Positions 9,965-21,699 of a stretch of DNA of 32,881 nucleotides are shown here, one piece after another. The DNA lies in the NCBI GenBank assembly GCA_015680685.1, contig MNCI01003377.1:891706-924586 (forward strand), read 5' to 3'. Source of the stretch: Gnetum montanum. Taxonomy: Eukaryota; Streptophyta; Gnetopsida; Gnetales; Gnetaceae. The notes below the pieces were generated by a model. It ran no database searches. It worked only from the letters and a program-made list of their open reading frames with translations, and had not been told where the DNA came from. Both the position numbers and the translations under genes were made by a program. How positions within the stretch are numbered: position 1 is the first letter of the stretch; the number at the start of each line of letters is the position of its first letter.

Positions 9965-10572
9965 TTTCTTAGAACTTGAACTATTAAATCCCTAATATCC
10001 TTACCATCCCCTCTTATCCAAAATGCACATTTTCAAATTAAATGCTTCCACCAAAACTTAATATAATGGCTTTACATCAGGCTTGTCTTGGATGTTGGAT
10101 TTAACCTCAAGAAAAGAGAACATTAATTGCATATCTATTAGGCCCTATCGTATCTCACAATATACATAACCAAGAAAATTCAAAGGTATTGAAAGCTAGA
10201 AAAGTAGACCATTTACCATAACCAAATTCCCAACCATCATGCTTCTAGTTAAAATACCATGTGAGCACATTTTATCAAGCTTTCTGCTAATCTTTCTTAT
10301 CTCAATAACAAGAACATTTATGTTAATATTCTTATTAATAATGAGATTTCTTTTAATCCTGACTAGGCGATGTTCCTTGGTATGATTAAACTAGTGTCTT
10401 ATTTTTTCTAACCTTAAAAGTCCATTAATTTGATTGATCTTGACTCACACAATATCTTCAACATTTTTATACCCCAAAGACTCCATCAATTTTCTTTTAT
10501 TTTCAATAATTTATTTTCCAATACTATAACCTTATAAATTCTATTCCATGAAATTGCATAAATATGCCAATA
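9965..10572. other. Right end of the insertion; no gene recognised
   Basis: Minus-strand frames contain short uninterrupted stretches but no family resemblance I trust. The stretch does not match the left end of the insertion, so it does not form a visible LTR pair with it. Confidence 0.4.
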
Positions 10573-10577
10573 GTAAA
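10573..10577. repeat. Target-site duplication GTAAA, right copy
   Basis: It pairs with 1230-1234. On the minus strand the integrase reads AAA TAC TTT AC up to this point and resumes A AAG TGG at 1230. Confidence 0.75.
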
Positions 10578-13290
10578 GTATTTGGTTGTGGTGATGATAA
10601 AGCTATGCCCTACAGAAGACATAAGCATTATAGATCTAATGATATCCAACCCCCATCCTTGAAACAACTAAGTTATCTGAGTGGTGTATATCTCAGTTGG
10701 TGATATGTGTATGAGATTACTACATTTTTGATAAGTGTCACAAGTTTTAACATTCTACAAGTAGTTTCAATAATAGCCTAACCTCTTGATCTTGCCAGCA
10801 ATGGCTCTAAGTCCTATATGTCCTCCATATACACCCTCATGAACCTGCTCTAGGACTATTTAGGCTTTAGTTTTACCCAAGCACACTAAAAATATGCCAT
10901 TGTAGGACCATCAACATAATGTGTTATCATATACTATGACATACTATTTTCATCATTTATGTACAATGCCCTTTTGAGTAGCAGTTAGGCTTTGTAAAGG
11001 TTCACCATGCATGAGGTAAAACTTTATATCATCATACCACTCCTTTACCAAATAAGTATGGCTATGAAGGTATTCTCAATGCTCTACATGACAAGAATAG
11101 CATAGTTCATAGTCAAGGTGGAAAACTTGCTAAATACATCTAGCATCACACTGAGGCTATGGCATTCTCGATTCAGGGCACATGTTGGATATCAATGTTT
11201 GTTAATTGTTGTAGCAATTTCTTTCCTAGGTCAACAAAAGGTTGTAAATGTTTGGCTTTACATGCATAAACCTTAGTTGCTTGGTTGATCATAAGTTGTG
11301 AATCACCTTTGATCACTAAGCATCTTACTTCTTGGTCACAATACCATCATCTCTCTAATCAAACCCTCATACTCCACTACATTGTTGGTATAAGGAAATT
11401 TGAAATGGTAAGCAAAGGATTAGATTTCACTAGATGGGAATGTTATGATGGTAGCAGCACTAGCCCCATGGGCAATTGAAGCTCTATTAAAGTGCATGGC
11501 CACCTCATAACCATTAGGCACTTGGTTAACAATGTTGATGTGTTCGTTTAGGAATTTAGGATCTATGGTTGAATGGTCATCTATCGGTGAAATAGGGAGT
11601 TGTGTGGTGATAGCTTGACCTTTTGTTGATGCTTGGGAGATGTAATGAAGGTAAAACTCCATGGTTATTGCTTTCCATTGGGTTATACAAATACTTTCAT
11701 GGATATTGATCATTATGGCTCTAAGCATGTTATCTTTGCAAATGATGTTGAGCTCACTTCTAAAGAGGTAGTGTCTCCACTTCTTCAATGAGAAGACTAG
11801 GGCTAGACAATACTTCTCTACCTCAGTGTATCGAGTCTCATTGACAATTAATGCATGGCTTAAGTCATATATGGGTAACTCTACTACATGATCTTATTTT
11901 TGATAAAGTAAAGAGGCAATAGATATGTTACAGATAACAAAGTAGATGTTAAAAGGTTTATCCTCTTGCAAATGATAGATTGTCAAGAGTTGTGCCAACC
12001 ATTACTTAAGGTTTTCAAAGGCTTCTTAGCATTAACCCACCTACTCATAGTAAACTCCTTTCTTAAGAAAATGTTGCATGGGTTATAACTAATCTGTAAG
12101 CCTAGTAATGAACCTATAAATAAATTGTGATCTACCTTACAATCCCCAAAGCTCCTCAATATTAGTTTGTGCTACCAATTTGGATATGCCCTTAACCTTA
12201 TCAGGATCGACATTGATTCCTACTTCAAATACTAGAAAGCCAAGCATCTTATTGATTTTGACACCAAGGACACACTTTTTGGGATTAAGCCTAAGCTCAT
12301 ATCTAAGACATCATTTATGTACAAGTTCAAGGTCATGTGTATGATCATTGACCACTTTGAAATTAATAGTTATATCATCTACATAATCATTAAGCAAACC
12401 TAACATGTAATCACTAAAGATATATGCCATGACTCATTGGTAGGTTGCTTCTATGTTCTTTAGGTTAAAAGGCATTATGGTATAGCAAAAGGTATCCCAA
12501 GGGATCATGAAGATCATATTAAGTTGATGTTCTGGGTTGATCCTAATCTGGTTGTATCCCAAGAACCCATCCAAAAAGGATAATAAGACATGACCTACAT
12601 AGTATTGATAAGTTGGTCAATACTAGACAACAAAAAATCATCTTTAATAGTTGCCTTATTTAAGTCTCAAAAATCTATGCAAATATGTATACTTCCATTT
12701 TTCATAAGAACTACCACTATGTTGGATACTCACTATACATAATCAACAACTTTGATGAGACCAACTTGGTATAGTTTTGTAATCTTATCATGAACTGCCA
12801 TGGCCAAATTAGGTCTAATCTTGTGAACCTTTTGCTTAATTGGTCTACTGCTAGGATCAAGTATGATGTTATGTTGGATAAAATGTGGGTCTAGAGCTAG
12901 CATATCTTCATATGACTAGGTAAATATCTTAATGTTATTTGGTAGAACCTTGGTGATGTCTTAAGCTTGTTAAGGTTCTAGTGAGGAACTTAATTTTAGG
13001 GTTTTCTCCTCACCACTGTGTGTCATGATAGGAACCTCAACTAGAGAGTTTTCAGTAATGTCAGTAGCTTCTAGATTAATAGTTTTAACTAGGTTTTCAA
13101 GCCACTCTATAGGTTTCTCTATAGAGGCTATGTAATCAACAAGACTCTCAAGCTCATGATCTAGGTAATCAGAATCAATACATTGTTCAACATCACCATG
13201 AGGTCCATGTAGGTTTAATGGCAAGGTGATTTTCTTCTAGGTGTCCATACTCCAATCTTGCATATCATCCTCAAGCACATTAAGTGGCAC
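10573..13290 (-). pseudogene. Tat/Ogre-type Gypsy pol: RT, RNase H, second (archaeal-type) RNase H, integrase N-terminus
   Basis: In minus-strand order there is an acidic linker (13290-12970). RT follows from SYEDMLALDP through RPIKQK, DLNKATIKDDF and the catalytic YVDD (12374-12385), then HDLELVHK, LRLNPKKCVLGV and DPDKVKGI. RNase H gives ETRYTEVEKYCLALVF near 11780-11845. The second RNase H gives EVAMHFNRASIAHG (near 11480), TNNVVEYEGLI (near 11390) and GDSQLMINQ (near 11300). The integrase zinc domain shows VHEGVYGGH and a broken Cys pair (CDTYQKC, Tyr replacing Cys). The core begins WGLDII and stops at KYFT, where the insertion at 10572 cuts it. The second RNase H defines the Tat/Ogre group. 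Many stops and several frameshifts are present. Confidence 0.93.
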
Positions 13291-13312
13291 CTAGGTAAAA
13301 ATGAATAAATAA
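13291..13312 (-). promoter_or_regulatory. Candidate 3' splice site of a protease/RT intron
   Basis: On the minus strand a pyrimidine-rich run ending TTTTTACCTAG is followed immediately by a coding stretch, VPLNVLEDDMQDW, that continues into the RT linker. Nothing upstream of the AG looks coding. Ogre elements are known to carry an intron between protease and RT, so this fits. A donor near 21885 (CATGTAAAC on the minus strand) is possible but unproven. Confidence 0.45.
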
Positions 13313-13515
13313 TGCTAAAATACCTTAGTAAATGTGCAAACACATTCTATTCTAATGTCAAACAAAATGCTAACAAGGCTAACCAAGGCTATGGGATGTA
13401 GGTGAAGACAAATAAGATGGAATAAAGGCCAAATAAGATCACATATGGTCAAAACAAGTTGGAACACCATAAGAATATGGGAAATAAGGTCAAATATGGA
13501 GAATAAAGTTACACT

Positions 13516-13575
13516 TTGGCTAGCTTAAGGCCTTGGTGAGCCATGTTGCCAATTTAAAGCATTGGCAGGACATGG
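13516..13575 (+). repeat. Two copies of a 30-35 bp motif, left of the inserted unit
   Basis: TTGGCTAGCTTAAGGCCTTG (13516) and TTGCCAATTTAAAGCATTGG (13546) match the three-copy repeat at 21594-21699 in the same orientation. The surrounding 13312-13960 is otherwise non-coding, with a loosely repeated AAAACAAG...ACACCAT block near 13450 and 13750. Confidence 0.55.
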
Positions 13576-13966
13576 CTACATAGTGTCAAATGATGATCAA
13601 ACCCCATCACTTAATCACTAATCAAAGGCTAAACAAGGATCAATAGAGGCCATAATAAAGAAAATGAAGGTAAATGTAATCAAACTAAAGTGATGCAAAG
13701 GCTAGATGAGATCAACAGATGGTAACGAAGGTCAAAAATGCACAACAAGGTTAAAACAAGTCAAAACACCATGAAACAAAGTCAATTCTATCAAAACAGA
13801 ATACCTATGGTAAAAATTGGTCATTATTGGTCAAACAGGGTAAGAGTTTACAAATTTTAGGCATTCGTAAGCCATGGTATAGGGCTATAGGGTTGCCAAG
13901 GAAGTTTGAGCATATGAGGAGGTCATTCCAGGACTGTTTTGAGCTTAAATTAGCAGTTTGTCTTGT

Positions 13967-16345
13967 GACTATGCTGGGATCTTCTAGTGACTATGCTAGC
14001 CCAGTGTAGTCATGCATTCCCCAACGTGGTCAACACTAATAGGCAGTTTTCCAAGCTTAGTATGCTTACTTTTAGGCTCTTAATAGTCTAGACAGCTAAC
14101 GCATGGGGTGGGTATTAAGGATTGACAACTATTAATAGTATTTCCACCCCTAGAAGGTTCAAAAACATGTTTTCATTGGTGACTACATTGGGCAAACATA
14201 GTCATGATAGGCCCTAGTGTAGTCATAGGGAATAAATGAATTTATGAGATTTCTAGATTGGGATTAAGGATCTATAAACTTCCCAAGATAGCGCAGGGTC
14301 ATTAGAGGACTAAATTGCCTATTGGATGTTAAATTTCAACAATGGGAGTGGGCTTTATGACATTTCCCATTTGACTATACTATGCCATCATAGTCATGCA
14401 TGATGCTAGCATATTCATGGGAAATTAGGTATTTTTAGGCTTGAAAATAGAGTGGAATTACAACTGGATGAGCTGGGACAAGGTTCTAGGCTTCCTAAGT
14501 TAGTTTTAAATCATTCTAAGTGGTATATTACTAGTTGATGTGGCTTCAAAATGGGTTCCTACTACGACTATGCTGGGCTAGCATAGTCACAAGCTTCCCC
14601 AACATAGTCATGCATGAAAAATGAGTTTTGGTGAGTTTTTTTTTTTGTCCAATCGACCATGCTAATGGACTTCTAGGATCACTAGTGCTACTAGATAGGG
14701 TTTTAGGGCCAAAATTATCAGTTTTGGTGATTTCATGGGCCCTGGAATGGCCAAATACCTCTTGACTACATTACAGTAGTGTAGGCATGCAATTCCTAGT
14801 GTAGTTAAGACGTTTGTGATGAAAATGATGGATTTTGACTCATTTCCCAAGGTTTCATGGTCTCAACATGCTTCAACAAGGTCTTAGGTCTTTCCTAGAG
14901 TAAATCTTAGCTATTTCTGGCATGTTTTAGGCTTTTCCAATTACACTACATTGAACTCTACTAATGACTATGCTAACCTAATCTAGTCATGTAAATTTTA
15001 GTGTAGTTGGTAGGCTTGGACTAATAAATGGTGAGTTTTGACTTACTTTTCCAAGGTTTTGTGTCTTGGTAAACTTTAGCAGGGTTTGGGAGTTTAATTT
15101 AACTTGTTTAAGGTCAATTTTTAGATTTTTCATGTGGACTAAGCTAACATGCACTAGTGACTATGCTAGCCCAATGTAGCCATGCAAATTCCAGTGTAGC
15201 TGGGGTTGAAAATGAAAAATACCAAGTTTTATGACCAAAATTGGCTCTAGCATGGTCCAAAGGCTTCCAAAGATGAATTTTGAGTTATTTATAGCTAATT
15301 TTAGGTAGACAACACAAGGCTTTAGTAGTGACTACACTGGCTTGACATAGTCATGTAATCCCCAATATACTTGGGGTTGAAAAATGTAAAATATGAGAAA
15401 AAGTGGTAAATTTTATCTTGGTTTTCAGCTCAACTAGGTTTTAAAGTCTTCAGGAAGTCAATTTGACTAGAAAATAACTAGTTTCAAGCTTTCTAAATGG
15501 ACTACATTGAGCACGACCAATGACCACATTGGGCCAATGTAGTCACTCTTGGAAAATATGTTTTAGGATGGAAAATAACAAATTTTTACTTCTATCTATA
15601 GTTTGGCATGATCTTAAGGTCCTTAGAGGTGGATTTTTACTTGTGAATGATTTGTTAGAGGTTTTTATGTGGACTACATTGGGCACCACTAGTGACTATG
15701 TTTGCCTAGCATAGTCATGGTATTCCCATCATAGTCACAATTGAAAATTGCATTTTGATGAGCTTTTGCAGGGTTTTTGATTAATTGGTCTACAATCTCA
15801 AGTCATTGGGGGTCCTACAAAGGTGTGAAGGCTATGAAGTAAAGTTTCGAAGGTTCATCATGGTTCCTATGATCAATTCTATCTACAAATCCTATGACTA
15901 CACTAGGCCAGCATAGTCATAGCCTCCCTCTAATGTATTCATGGGTTGTAACCAATTTCTTGCATCTTTGAATGAGTGTGATAAATGTTTGAGACTACTA
16001 CGAGCTCTAGCCAAGGTTTGTGAAGATGGCATGGAGGTTTGGAGTCAATGGAGGCTAGATGAGTCAAAAATCATCTATTCCATTTTGGACTACACTGTTC
16101 CAATGTAGTCATGTTGTTTCTTAGCGTAGTCACACTAAGAATCCAATCTTTAGTAAGGCTTAAAGTTATTTTGATGCTCAATGGCTGCTGATCGTAACTC
16201 CCAACTATTGATTTTGGTTATAGGGCTTCATGGATCAATGCTCAATGGGAATGGATTACTTGGAATTGGAAAAATGCCCATATATCCCATTTGAATACAT
16301 TTGGCCAACGTAGTCCAGCTCCAAACCAATGTAGTCACATCAAAA
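13967..16345 (+). repeat. Divergent tandem array, about 13 units of about 192 bp with palindromic cores
   Basis: A core of the form GACTAYRYTGG-GCC-ARYRTAGTC starts at 13989, 14181, 14373, 14566, 14764, 14966, 15159, 15330, 15522, 15694, 15896, 16088 and 16293. Most spacings are 192-205; two are about 171. Many cores are nearly perfect inverted repeats, for example arms GACTATGCT and AGCATAGTC at 14566-14588. A half-site, often GGACTACATTG, tends to lie 22-25 bases before the core, and a further CATAGTCATG-like half-site follows in many units. Between cores the sequence is strongly diverged. Short open frames in the array are chance. Confidence 0.8.
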
Positions 16346-16937
16346 ACCAAGTTTTCACATGAATCTTAAGGCCTTCTATAGTTTAGTTATCACAAATGTC
16401 GATATTTGGTTGCCTAGCTTGGTTATGAGGTTTTCTAGCATGGGTTGAGGATTGGGATTTGGGATTTCGAGGTAAAATGGGATATAGCACTTATCCCAAG
16501 CTTCTCATGGTTTAAACCCTACCATATGCAAGCCTAGCAACCCAAAATCTCAAGGTAGTCATGGGATTAACTTATTTACTGAGCACTTAGTGGGGAGCAG
16601 ATAAAATTAGAAAGTTTGGATTGGAATAAAACTTCTTCAACCCAATGTACTCTTAGTTGCTAATTCCATCACTAAGTGAAGTGGGAGTGGTGTATGGAAA
16701 GTAGGAATCAAGGTGGATGCCTAGGTTTAAGTGGGTTTTCATGTTTCAAACTTGTAAAAATCATTGTTGCTTTCATCCTTCCCAGCTGATGCACCTAACT
16801 TGTGAGCTCTATGCTTGCCACTATTGAAAACCCTAGCAAAGTCATAGCCATTCTAATCACCAATGCCAACATAGTCATCCCAGGCTTGCTAGGATTCTAA
16901 GATTTTCTAGTATTTTCTATGCTAGTCTTCTACAACA
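16346..16937 (+). other. Flank between the palindromic array and the plus-strand pseudogene
   Basis: This is non-coding. It still carries isolated CATAGTCAT half-sites (for example near 16870) and could be the 5' region of the pseudogene that follows. No convincing TATA box was seen. Confidence 0.4.
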
Positions 16938-19900
16938 TGTCAAGAAGGAAGGCCCCTACGAAGAACCCTACCTTGGAGGAGGTAGACATAGCTACTCATG
17001 GCCTATCACACCTCCCTTGGCCCAAGATTGGAGAAGGCTCCACTACTGTCTATCCCAAGTACATAGCCTTGCTTTTTTTTCCATTTATTCTACTTATTCC
17101 ATCTATTCAGTTCATTCGATTTATGTTATCTATTAGGTTTTCCAAATGTAGGCTTGTGTATTGGGTATTTTGGAATTCTATAAGAATTCCATCATAGGTT
17201 TAGGTCATGTCTACTTTTTTTGGTGTTACTTGGATTTAACATTTTGTTTCCATTATGGAACAAATCGCATTTTCCACAAATTCCATGGGTTTTCTACTTT
17301 TTCTACCCAAAAATGCAACACCACTTGTAAATTTTCTCCTAAGGAAATGGTTATGTTTTAAACTTTTTAAAGGTAATGGGATCATTTTCTACTATTTTCA
17401 AGTTGATTAGATTTTTCAACCACTCGATTTCACCTCATGGTTAGCTTTTTAAGGCCATTTCGGTCAAGCTATGTCAAGTGGGTTTTCCATTTTTGGCTAT
17501 TTTATAGTATAACTTGTTTATTTTTTCAACAATCAACTATTATGAGTTTTTAAGTTTTAATTTTATGGGTGTTTAGTTCATCATTCAAGGATTTCAATAG
17601 TTATGGAATCATTGAATATGGATGAATGGTTTGTTTCCAATGAGTGTTTTTGTTGACTCGCAGGAAATGGGGTTTAGGTTAGGATGGCCATAGTTGGGTC
17701 TTTTCTATAATTTTTTATGAAAAACTAGTTAAGAATTTTTACGTTGTCTTACTTTGGGATTATAATTCATGGTTTTATGATTCCAAAAGTTATGGAATCA
17801 TCATATTTCATTAAGTGGTTAATTTTTGACAAATGTTTCCATAAAGTCACACAATATTAAGGTTTTGGCTATTACACATTTACCCCTATGAAGATGGGCA
17901 ATGTTGAGATGTTGGAAAATTTTTCCCATCAACATCCCATGATGCTATGGATATGCTAAAGTGTTGGAAAAGGCTTATAGGTGGTTTGGATAAAATTAAA
18001 AAAAATGATAATTTTTCTCTACTGTTTACAATGGTCATCCTCTATAGTTTTGATGTTGTTGTTGAAACTTGTGGAATTTTGGGTTATGAGCTTAGGTTGT
18101 GTTTTGAAATTTTTCTAAGTATAAAATTAACATGAAAACTAAAATTTTAGTTCTACCTTGTCACTTTCATGTTTTCAATTCCAAATTGTCAATTCAATGC
18201 TTTTAGTTATAAATAGTGATTTTCACACTTTTGATTTTAAACTATCATTTCCGTTAAGTGTGAAATGTTCCATTAGGTGTTTTGCCTATGTGTTATTTTC
18301 ATGTTCAAGTGTTATTTGGTTATAGACATAGGTTGTTATAGTCATGTAATTGTAATTTTTTTGGTATTATGAAGTTTTAATTTTAGTTTGTGCAAGGTTC
18401 TAACAGTTATGTGTTCAATGGTACAGGGCATTCTTGGAGCCCATCTTGGTCATTATAGAGTTGGTTGGTGTATTGTGCTACATTCATGTGCTTGGTCACA
18501 ACACTCCATCTCTTGATATGAAGTGGAAAAACCATTCACTATGGATCAAACCAAGAGCAAAGGAGTTCCTAATCTACCTACTTCAAAACTTCAGTGTGAT
18601 GATTTGGTCATACTTATATTCTAAAATAGCACCAGCCATTATTGAAACCATCATTCCTCACTCTTCCAACATGATTTTCAAGTTCCTAATTGACAATCTT
18701 GAGGTCTATAAAGAGAGTGAAGCACATGATGAAACAACCACTATGGACACTCGCAAATTATCAAAAATTTTGGAGATGCCTAAGTTCAAGTAGTGCAACA
18801 TGAACAACACATTACTAGTGGACCATCACATGCACACCTTGTTCCAAAACCCCCCAAGCACTATCTATCACATAGAGGGGTATGTGTAGTTGCTATAATT
18901 TATGTTTACATGTTATTTGTTATTTTTCTTCTATTATGAAGTTGAAATAATTTTCATTATTTCACTTACCTATAAGTATACGGTAAAGGATCAAGGATTG
19001 ATCAAGGGTGACAACCTTTTACCCTTGGCCTAAATAGCAATGGGGTTGTTCACCAAAAGCCCAATAATAAGGCTTGAGGTGATGGACCAATTGAAGTATG
19101 AGTCTGATAATTACATCAAATGTCATCCTAAGTCCTACATATGAGACAATTCATAGTGGGTGGGAAAACCCATTCCAAGATGCAAAAGCAAACCCATCCC
19201 CTAGAGCTCCAAGGATGTCTTTACCATATAGGTAAAGTGAGTAATGGTTTATTGATTTTGGTTTACCAGAGGGTATGCATGAGTTGTTGTCCATCACCAT
19301 CAAAGGCTTTGGTGGAAAATGTTCTGCATCCCCTGACAACATAAGGAGAGAGCCTTATGTTAAACAAGGGAACATGGAAAAGGCTAAAAATTTTCTTGCC
19401 AAAGCTGAGGATTTAGCTAGAGAAAAACTTAAGATGCCTTTGGTTGATGAGATAGTGCTAATTATAGAGGAGCCCTTAAAGTGGAGACTGATCGTCAAGC
19501 TTAACCGAGTGCATGATAGAGTTAAAGGTACATTCTTTTTTGTTTTATTGTTTTTGTTTTGAAGTTATATTTTAAGTTATGCTTTTGGCAATGTATGCAA
19601 AAATAAGTTAACTTATTCTATGTTTTGTGGTTGTTGGTGTTGCAAGAAAGCAACAGGAGCAAGAGACTACTGCAGTAGTTGCTGCTGCCATAGTAAAACG
19701 AAGGCAACAAGAAGAGGAAGCAACTAAGGTAGAACAAAGGTATTTGAGAGGAGGAAGCATTACAACATCATGAGGATGAGGGTCTATTCCATCCTCTATT
19801 ATTTCCCTATTTAGGATTCACATCTAGGTGAACCTTTTAGTATCACACCAGAGGGCCTATTAGGTACTTATGGTTTTCATTTTATGTGATGTTATTATTT

Positions 19901-21345
19901 TTAGCCTTGCTCATCAGTTGTTTATTACTTATTATGCTTATTGTAGCTCCAAAGCCTCAAGCTGATGCCTCAACTTCCACCTTACACATGCAACAATGGG
20001 TGGATACCCCTAATAAGATTGAGTTCATGTGAGGTGTAGCAAAAGATATGATTAATCGGTTGCAACAAATTGCTCCAAAATTTGGTGAGAGTTCTAACTC
20101 ATTTTACATTTATTATTTACATGTTCTTTGTTTTTATTTAGTTTTTCATGGTTGTGTAATTTTTGTTATTTTCCATTTCTTAATTGTTAACTAGTTTTAT
20201 GCATCTAATTTAACTATTTATTTGTTATCTTGTTTATAGTGCCTAAGTTGACATGAGATCCTAACCATGTTATAGAGATTTTTGTGTTGCCTACTCTACT
20301 ATCTGATGTAGAAAATGTCGCACATAAGTTATATGAGGGTGTCACTTCCTATGCATTCTCATGTGTAAAATATTTGTGGGAATGCAAACACTCGAATGAG
20401 TTCTTATGGGAATAAGTTGTGGCATTAAGAAGGGAGAACAAGCAGTTGACATAGGATGTAAAGGATCTCAAGGACTACAAGGAGTTTGTGGAGGCCCAAG
20501 TGACCAACAAGGACTCCTTGCACACCAAGGAGATCGCCTAAGCATGCTACTAGAATGCTATTCATGGCAAGGTTAACCTTGCCAAAGAGGTAGTGGAACA
20601 TAAGCTACAAATGGATCTAATAAATTGCAAGGCTAGCAAATAGAAGGTCCATTGCGCTTGGGTCCTTGAGTGGGGTAAAGCATAAAAGGATCACAAGAGG
20701 TAATTCAAGGTCAAGTAGGATGCCTACCTCAAGTGGTTGCAAGATGAATCTATGGAATAGCATTGATTGGAATTGTTTATGAAGGGAATCAATGCAAAGG
20801 AGGTCTAAGGGTTATTTGTAGATAGTGTGCTTCTGGCTAACTTCCCTATTTGTTAGATGACTACTACCTCAAGGAAGGCAACCATTGCCACTTTCTCACA
20901 TGAGCCTTCTACATGGAGTGATTTCAACTAGAGCAACATCCTACAAGTGTTAATCTTAGGAATGTGAACTAGGCTAACATGACTAAAGATCAACACCTCC
21001 ACCATCTAGAGATGAGTCTTCAAACTTTCCCCATGGAGTATGCTACTCTAGAACCCTCTCAAGTATGTCTATTTCAATTTAGCTATATTTTATTCTAGTT
21101 TCACTTAAGTTATTAACTTGGTTTTATTGTGCATTGATTACTAATCAACTTTATGTTGTTATGTTGCAAGCACCATGTGATATCAGTAGCCCCAATGGTG
21201 AGGGTGGGAATGACCCTCCACATCCTCCTCCATATGCCTCTTGGTATCACCCATTAGCTGTTTTTAGTTGTTCTTATTTGATGATTTTTAATATTGACTT
21301 TGATGTTGTTATGGCTAATGTTAGCCAATTATTTAGTTGTGGGTA
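16938..21345 (+). pseudogene. Multi-exon pseudogene with an FCP1/NIF-type phosphatase domain and a charged coiled-coil-like region
   Basis: A start near 16938 opens MSRRKAPTKNPTLEEVDIAT. Coding-like blocks then alternate with AT-rich spacers bounded by good plant splice signals: acceptor TACAG at 18426; introns at about 19528-19646, 19864-19946, 20085-20239 and 21063-21170, each GT...AG and 83-155 bases long. The exon 18427-18879 carries the phosphatase-like domain. Later exons read QQEQETTAVVAAAIVKRR, then a long charged, helix-prone segment (20240-21062), then a proline-rich end, DPPHPPPYASWYHP (21171 on). Several exons contain stops and joins are not all in phase, so it is decayed. Retained introns show it is not a processed copy. 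It follows the 192-bp array; whether the two moved together is unknown. The whole-gene identity is not recognised. Confidence 0.6.
18427..18879 (+). pseudogene. FCP1/NIF-like (HAD-type) phosphatase domain exon
   Basis: The translation resembles plant FCP1-homology proteins in order: VIIELVGVLCYIHVLGHNTP, where the family has the catalytic DLxGxL; SLWIKPRAKEFLIYLLQNF followed by VMIWSYLYSKIAP, matching the RPG-xx-FL...F-V-WTS block; and, after an in-frame TAG at 18791, NNTLLVDHHMHTL and NPPSTIY, matching the NTLLVDDSPYKALLNPP block. The nucleophile Asp is replaced by Glu and one Asp of the VDD pair by His, so even a restored frame would probably be inactive. Known members dephosphorylate proteins such as the RNA polymerase II tail; no such role is claimed here. 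The exon is bounded by acceptor AG at 18426 and donor GTATGT at 18880. Confidence 0.75.
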
Positions 21346-21590
21346 GTTTCATTATTTATTGTTTAAACATTTTTCCACACCATGTAGCCATGGCTATTTT
21401 GTTGTAAACATTTTAATTTTAAGTTTACTTTTTAGTTTTGGTTATACTACTTTAGATTTATGATTTTATTATGGTTCTATGTTATAGCTATGGTTTAAGG
21501 CTACATTGGCTATCTTGATTATAATGCAATAAAAGGTTGAAATAGCTAAGTAATAAGGCTGTAGAGTAAAACGAAAACATGTTAAAAGGT
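21346..21590 (+). other. AT-rich 3' flank of the pseudogene
   Basis: This is non-coding and T-rich, with an AATAAA-like signal (GCAATAAAAGG, about 21527-21537) that could be the pseudogene's polyadenylation region. Confidence 0.35.
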
Positions 21591-21593
21591 TGT

Positions 21594-21699
21594 TTGCCAG
21601 TTTAAGGCCATGGTGGGCCATACGGTGTTTGCCAATTTAAGGCCATAATGGGTCATCATTTTTTTTGCCAATTTAAGCCTTTAGTGGACCATTCAATGA
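21594..21699 (+). repeat. Three tandem copies of a 35-bp motif
   Basis: Copies start at 21594, 21629 and 21665, each opening TTGCCARTTTAAG and including a GGCCAT or GGWCCAT-type end. Two related copies lie at 13516 and 13546. One reading is a single array in the Tat-element intron split by the unit at about 13580-21590. AT-rich non-coding sequence follows to about 21885. Confidence 0.65.

Larger units (their letters stand above)
1235..10572 (-). mobile_element. Insertion in the integrase gene, carrying a beta-tubulin fragment and a nested Copia element
   Basis: The insertion is bounded by GTAAA repeats and starts TGTGGGCA and ends TGCCAATA on the plus strand. These ends are imperfect inverted repeats and fit the TG...CA ends of LTR elements with one C-to-T change. 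Without the nested Copia element it would be about 3.4 kb. It holds a minus-strand TATA box at 2371-2378 and a minus-strand tubulin pseudogene at 9325-9964. I could not find a matching LTR pair, gag or pol inside it, so its class is open: a decayed or non-autonomous LTR element is the simplest reading. Minus orientation is inferred from the TATA box and the tubulin fragment. Confidence 0.6.

Noticed and set aside
9965-10572. Possible integrase C-terminal resemblance on the minus strand (GILTRSMMVGNLVMVNG)
   Set aside because: The match to the usual GDLVL block is weak, and the true integrase continuation is at 1234-485. Not enough to call.
13827-15714. Open frames inside the 192-bp array
   Set aside because: They span the repeat cores, differ between units and resemble no protein family.
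13967-16345. CRISPR-like array of palindromic repeats
   Set aside because: Period is about 192 bases, the repeats themselves vary, and the context is plant retrotransposons, so a CRISPR reading is not tenable.
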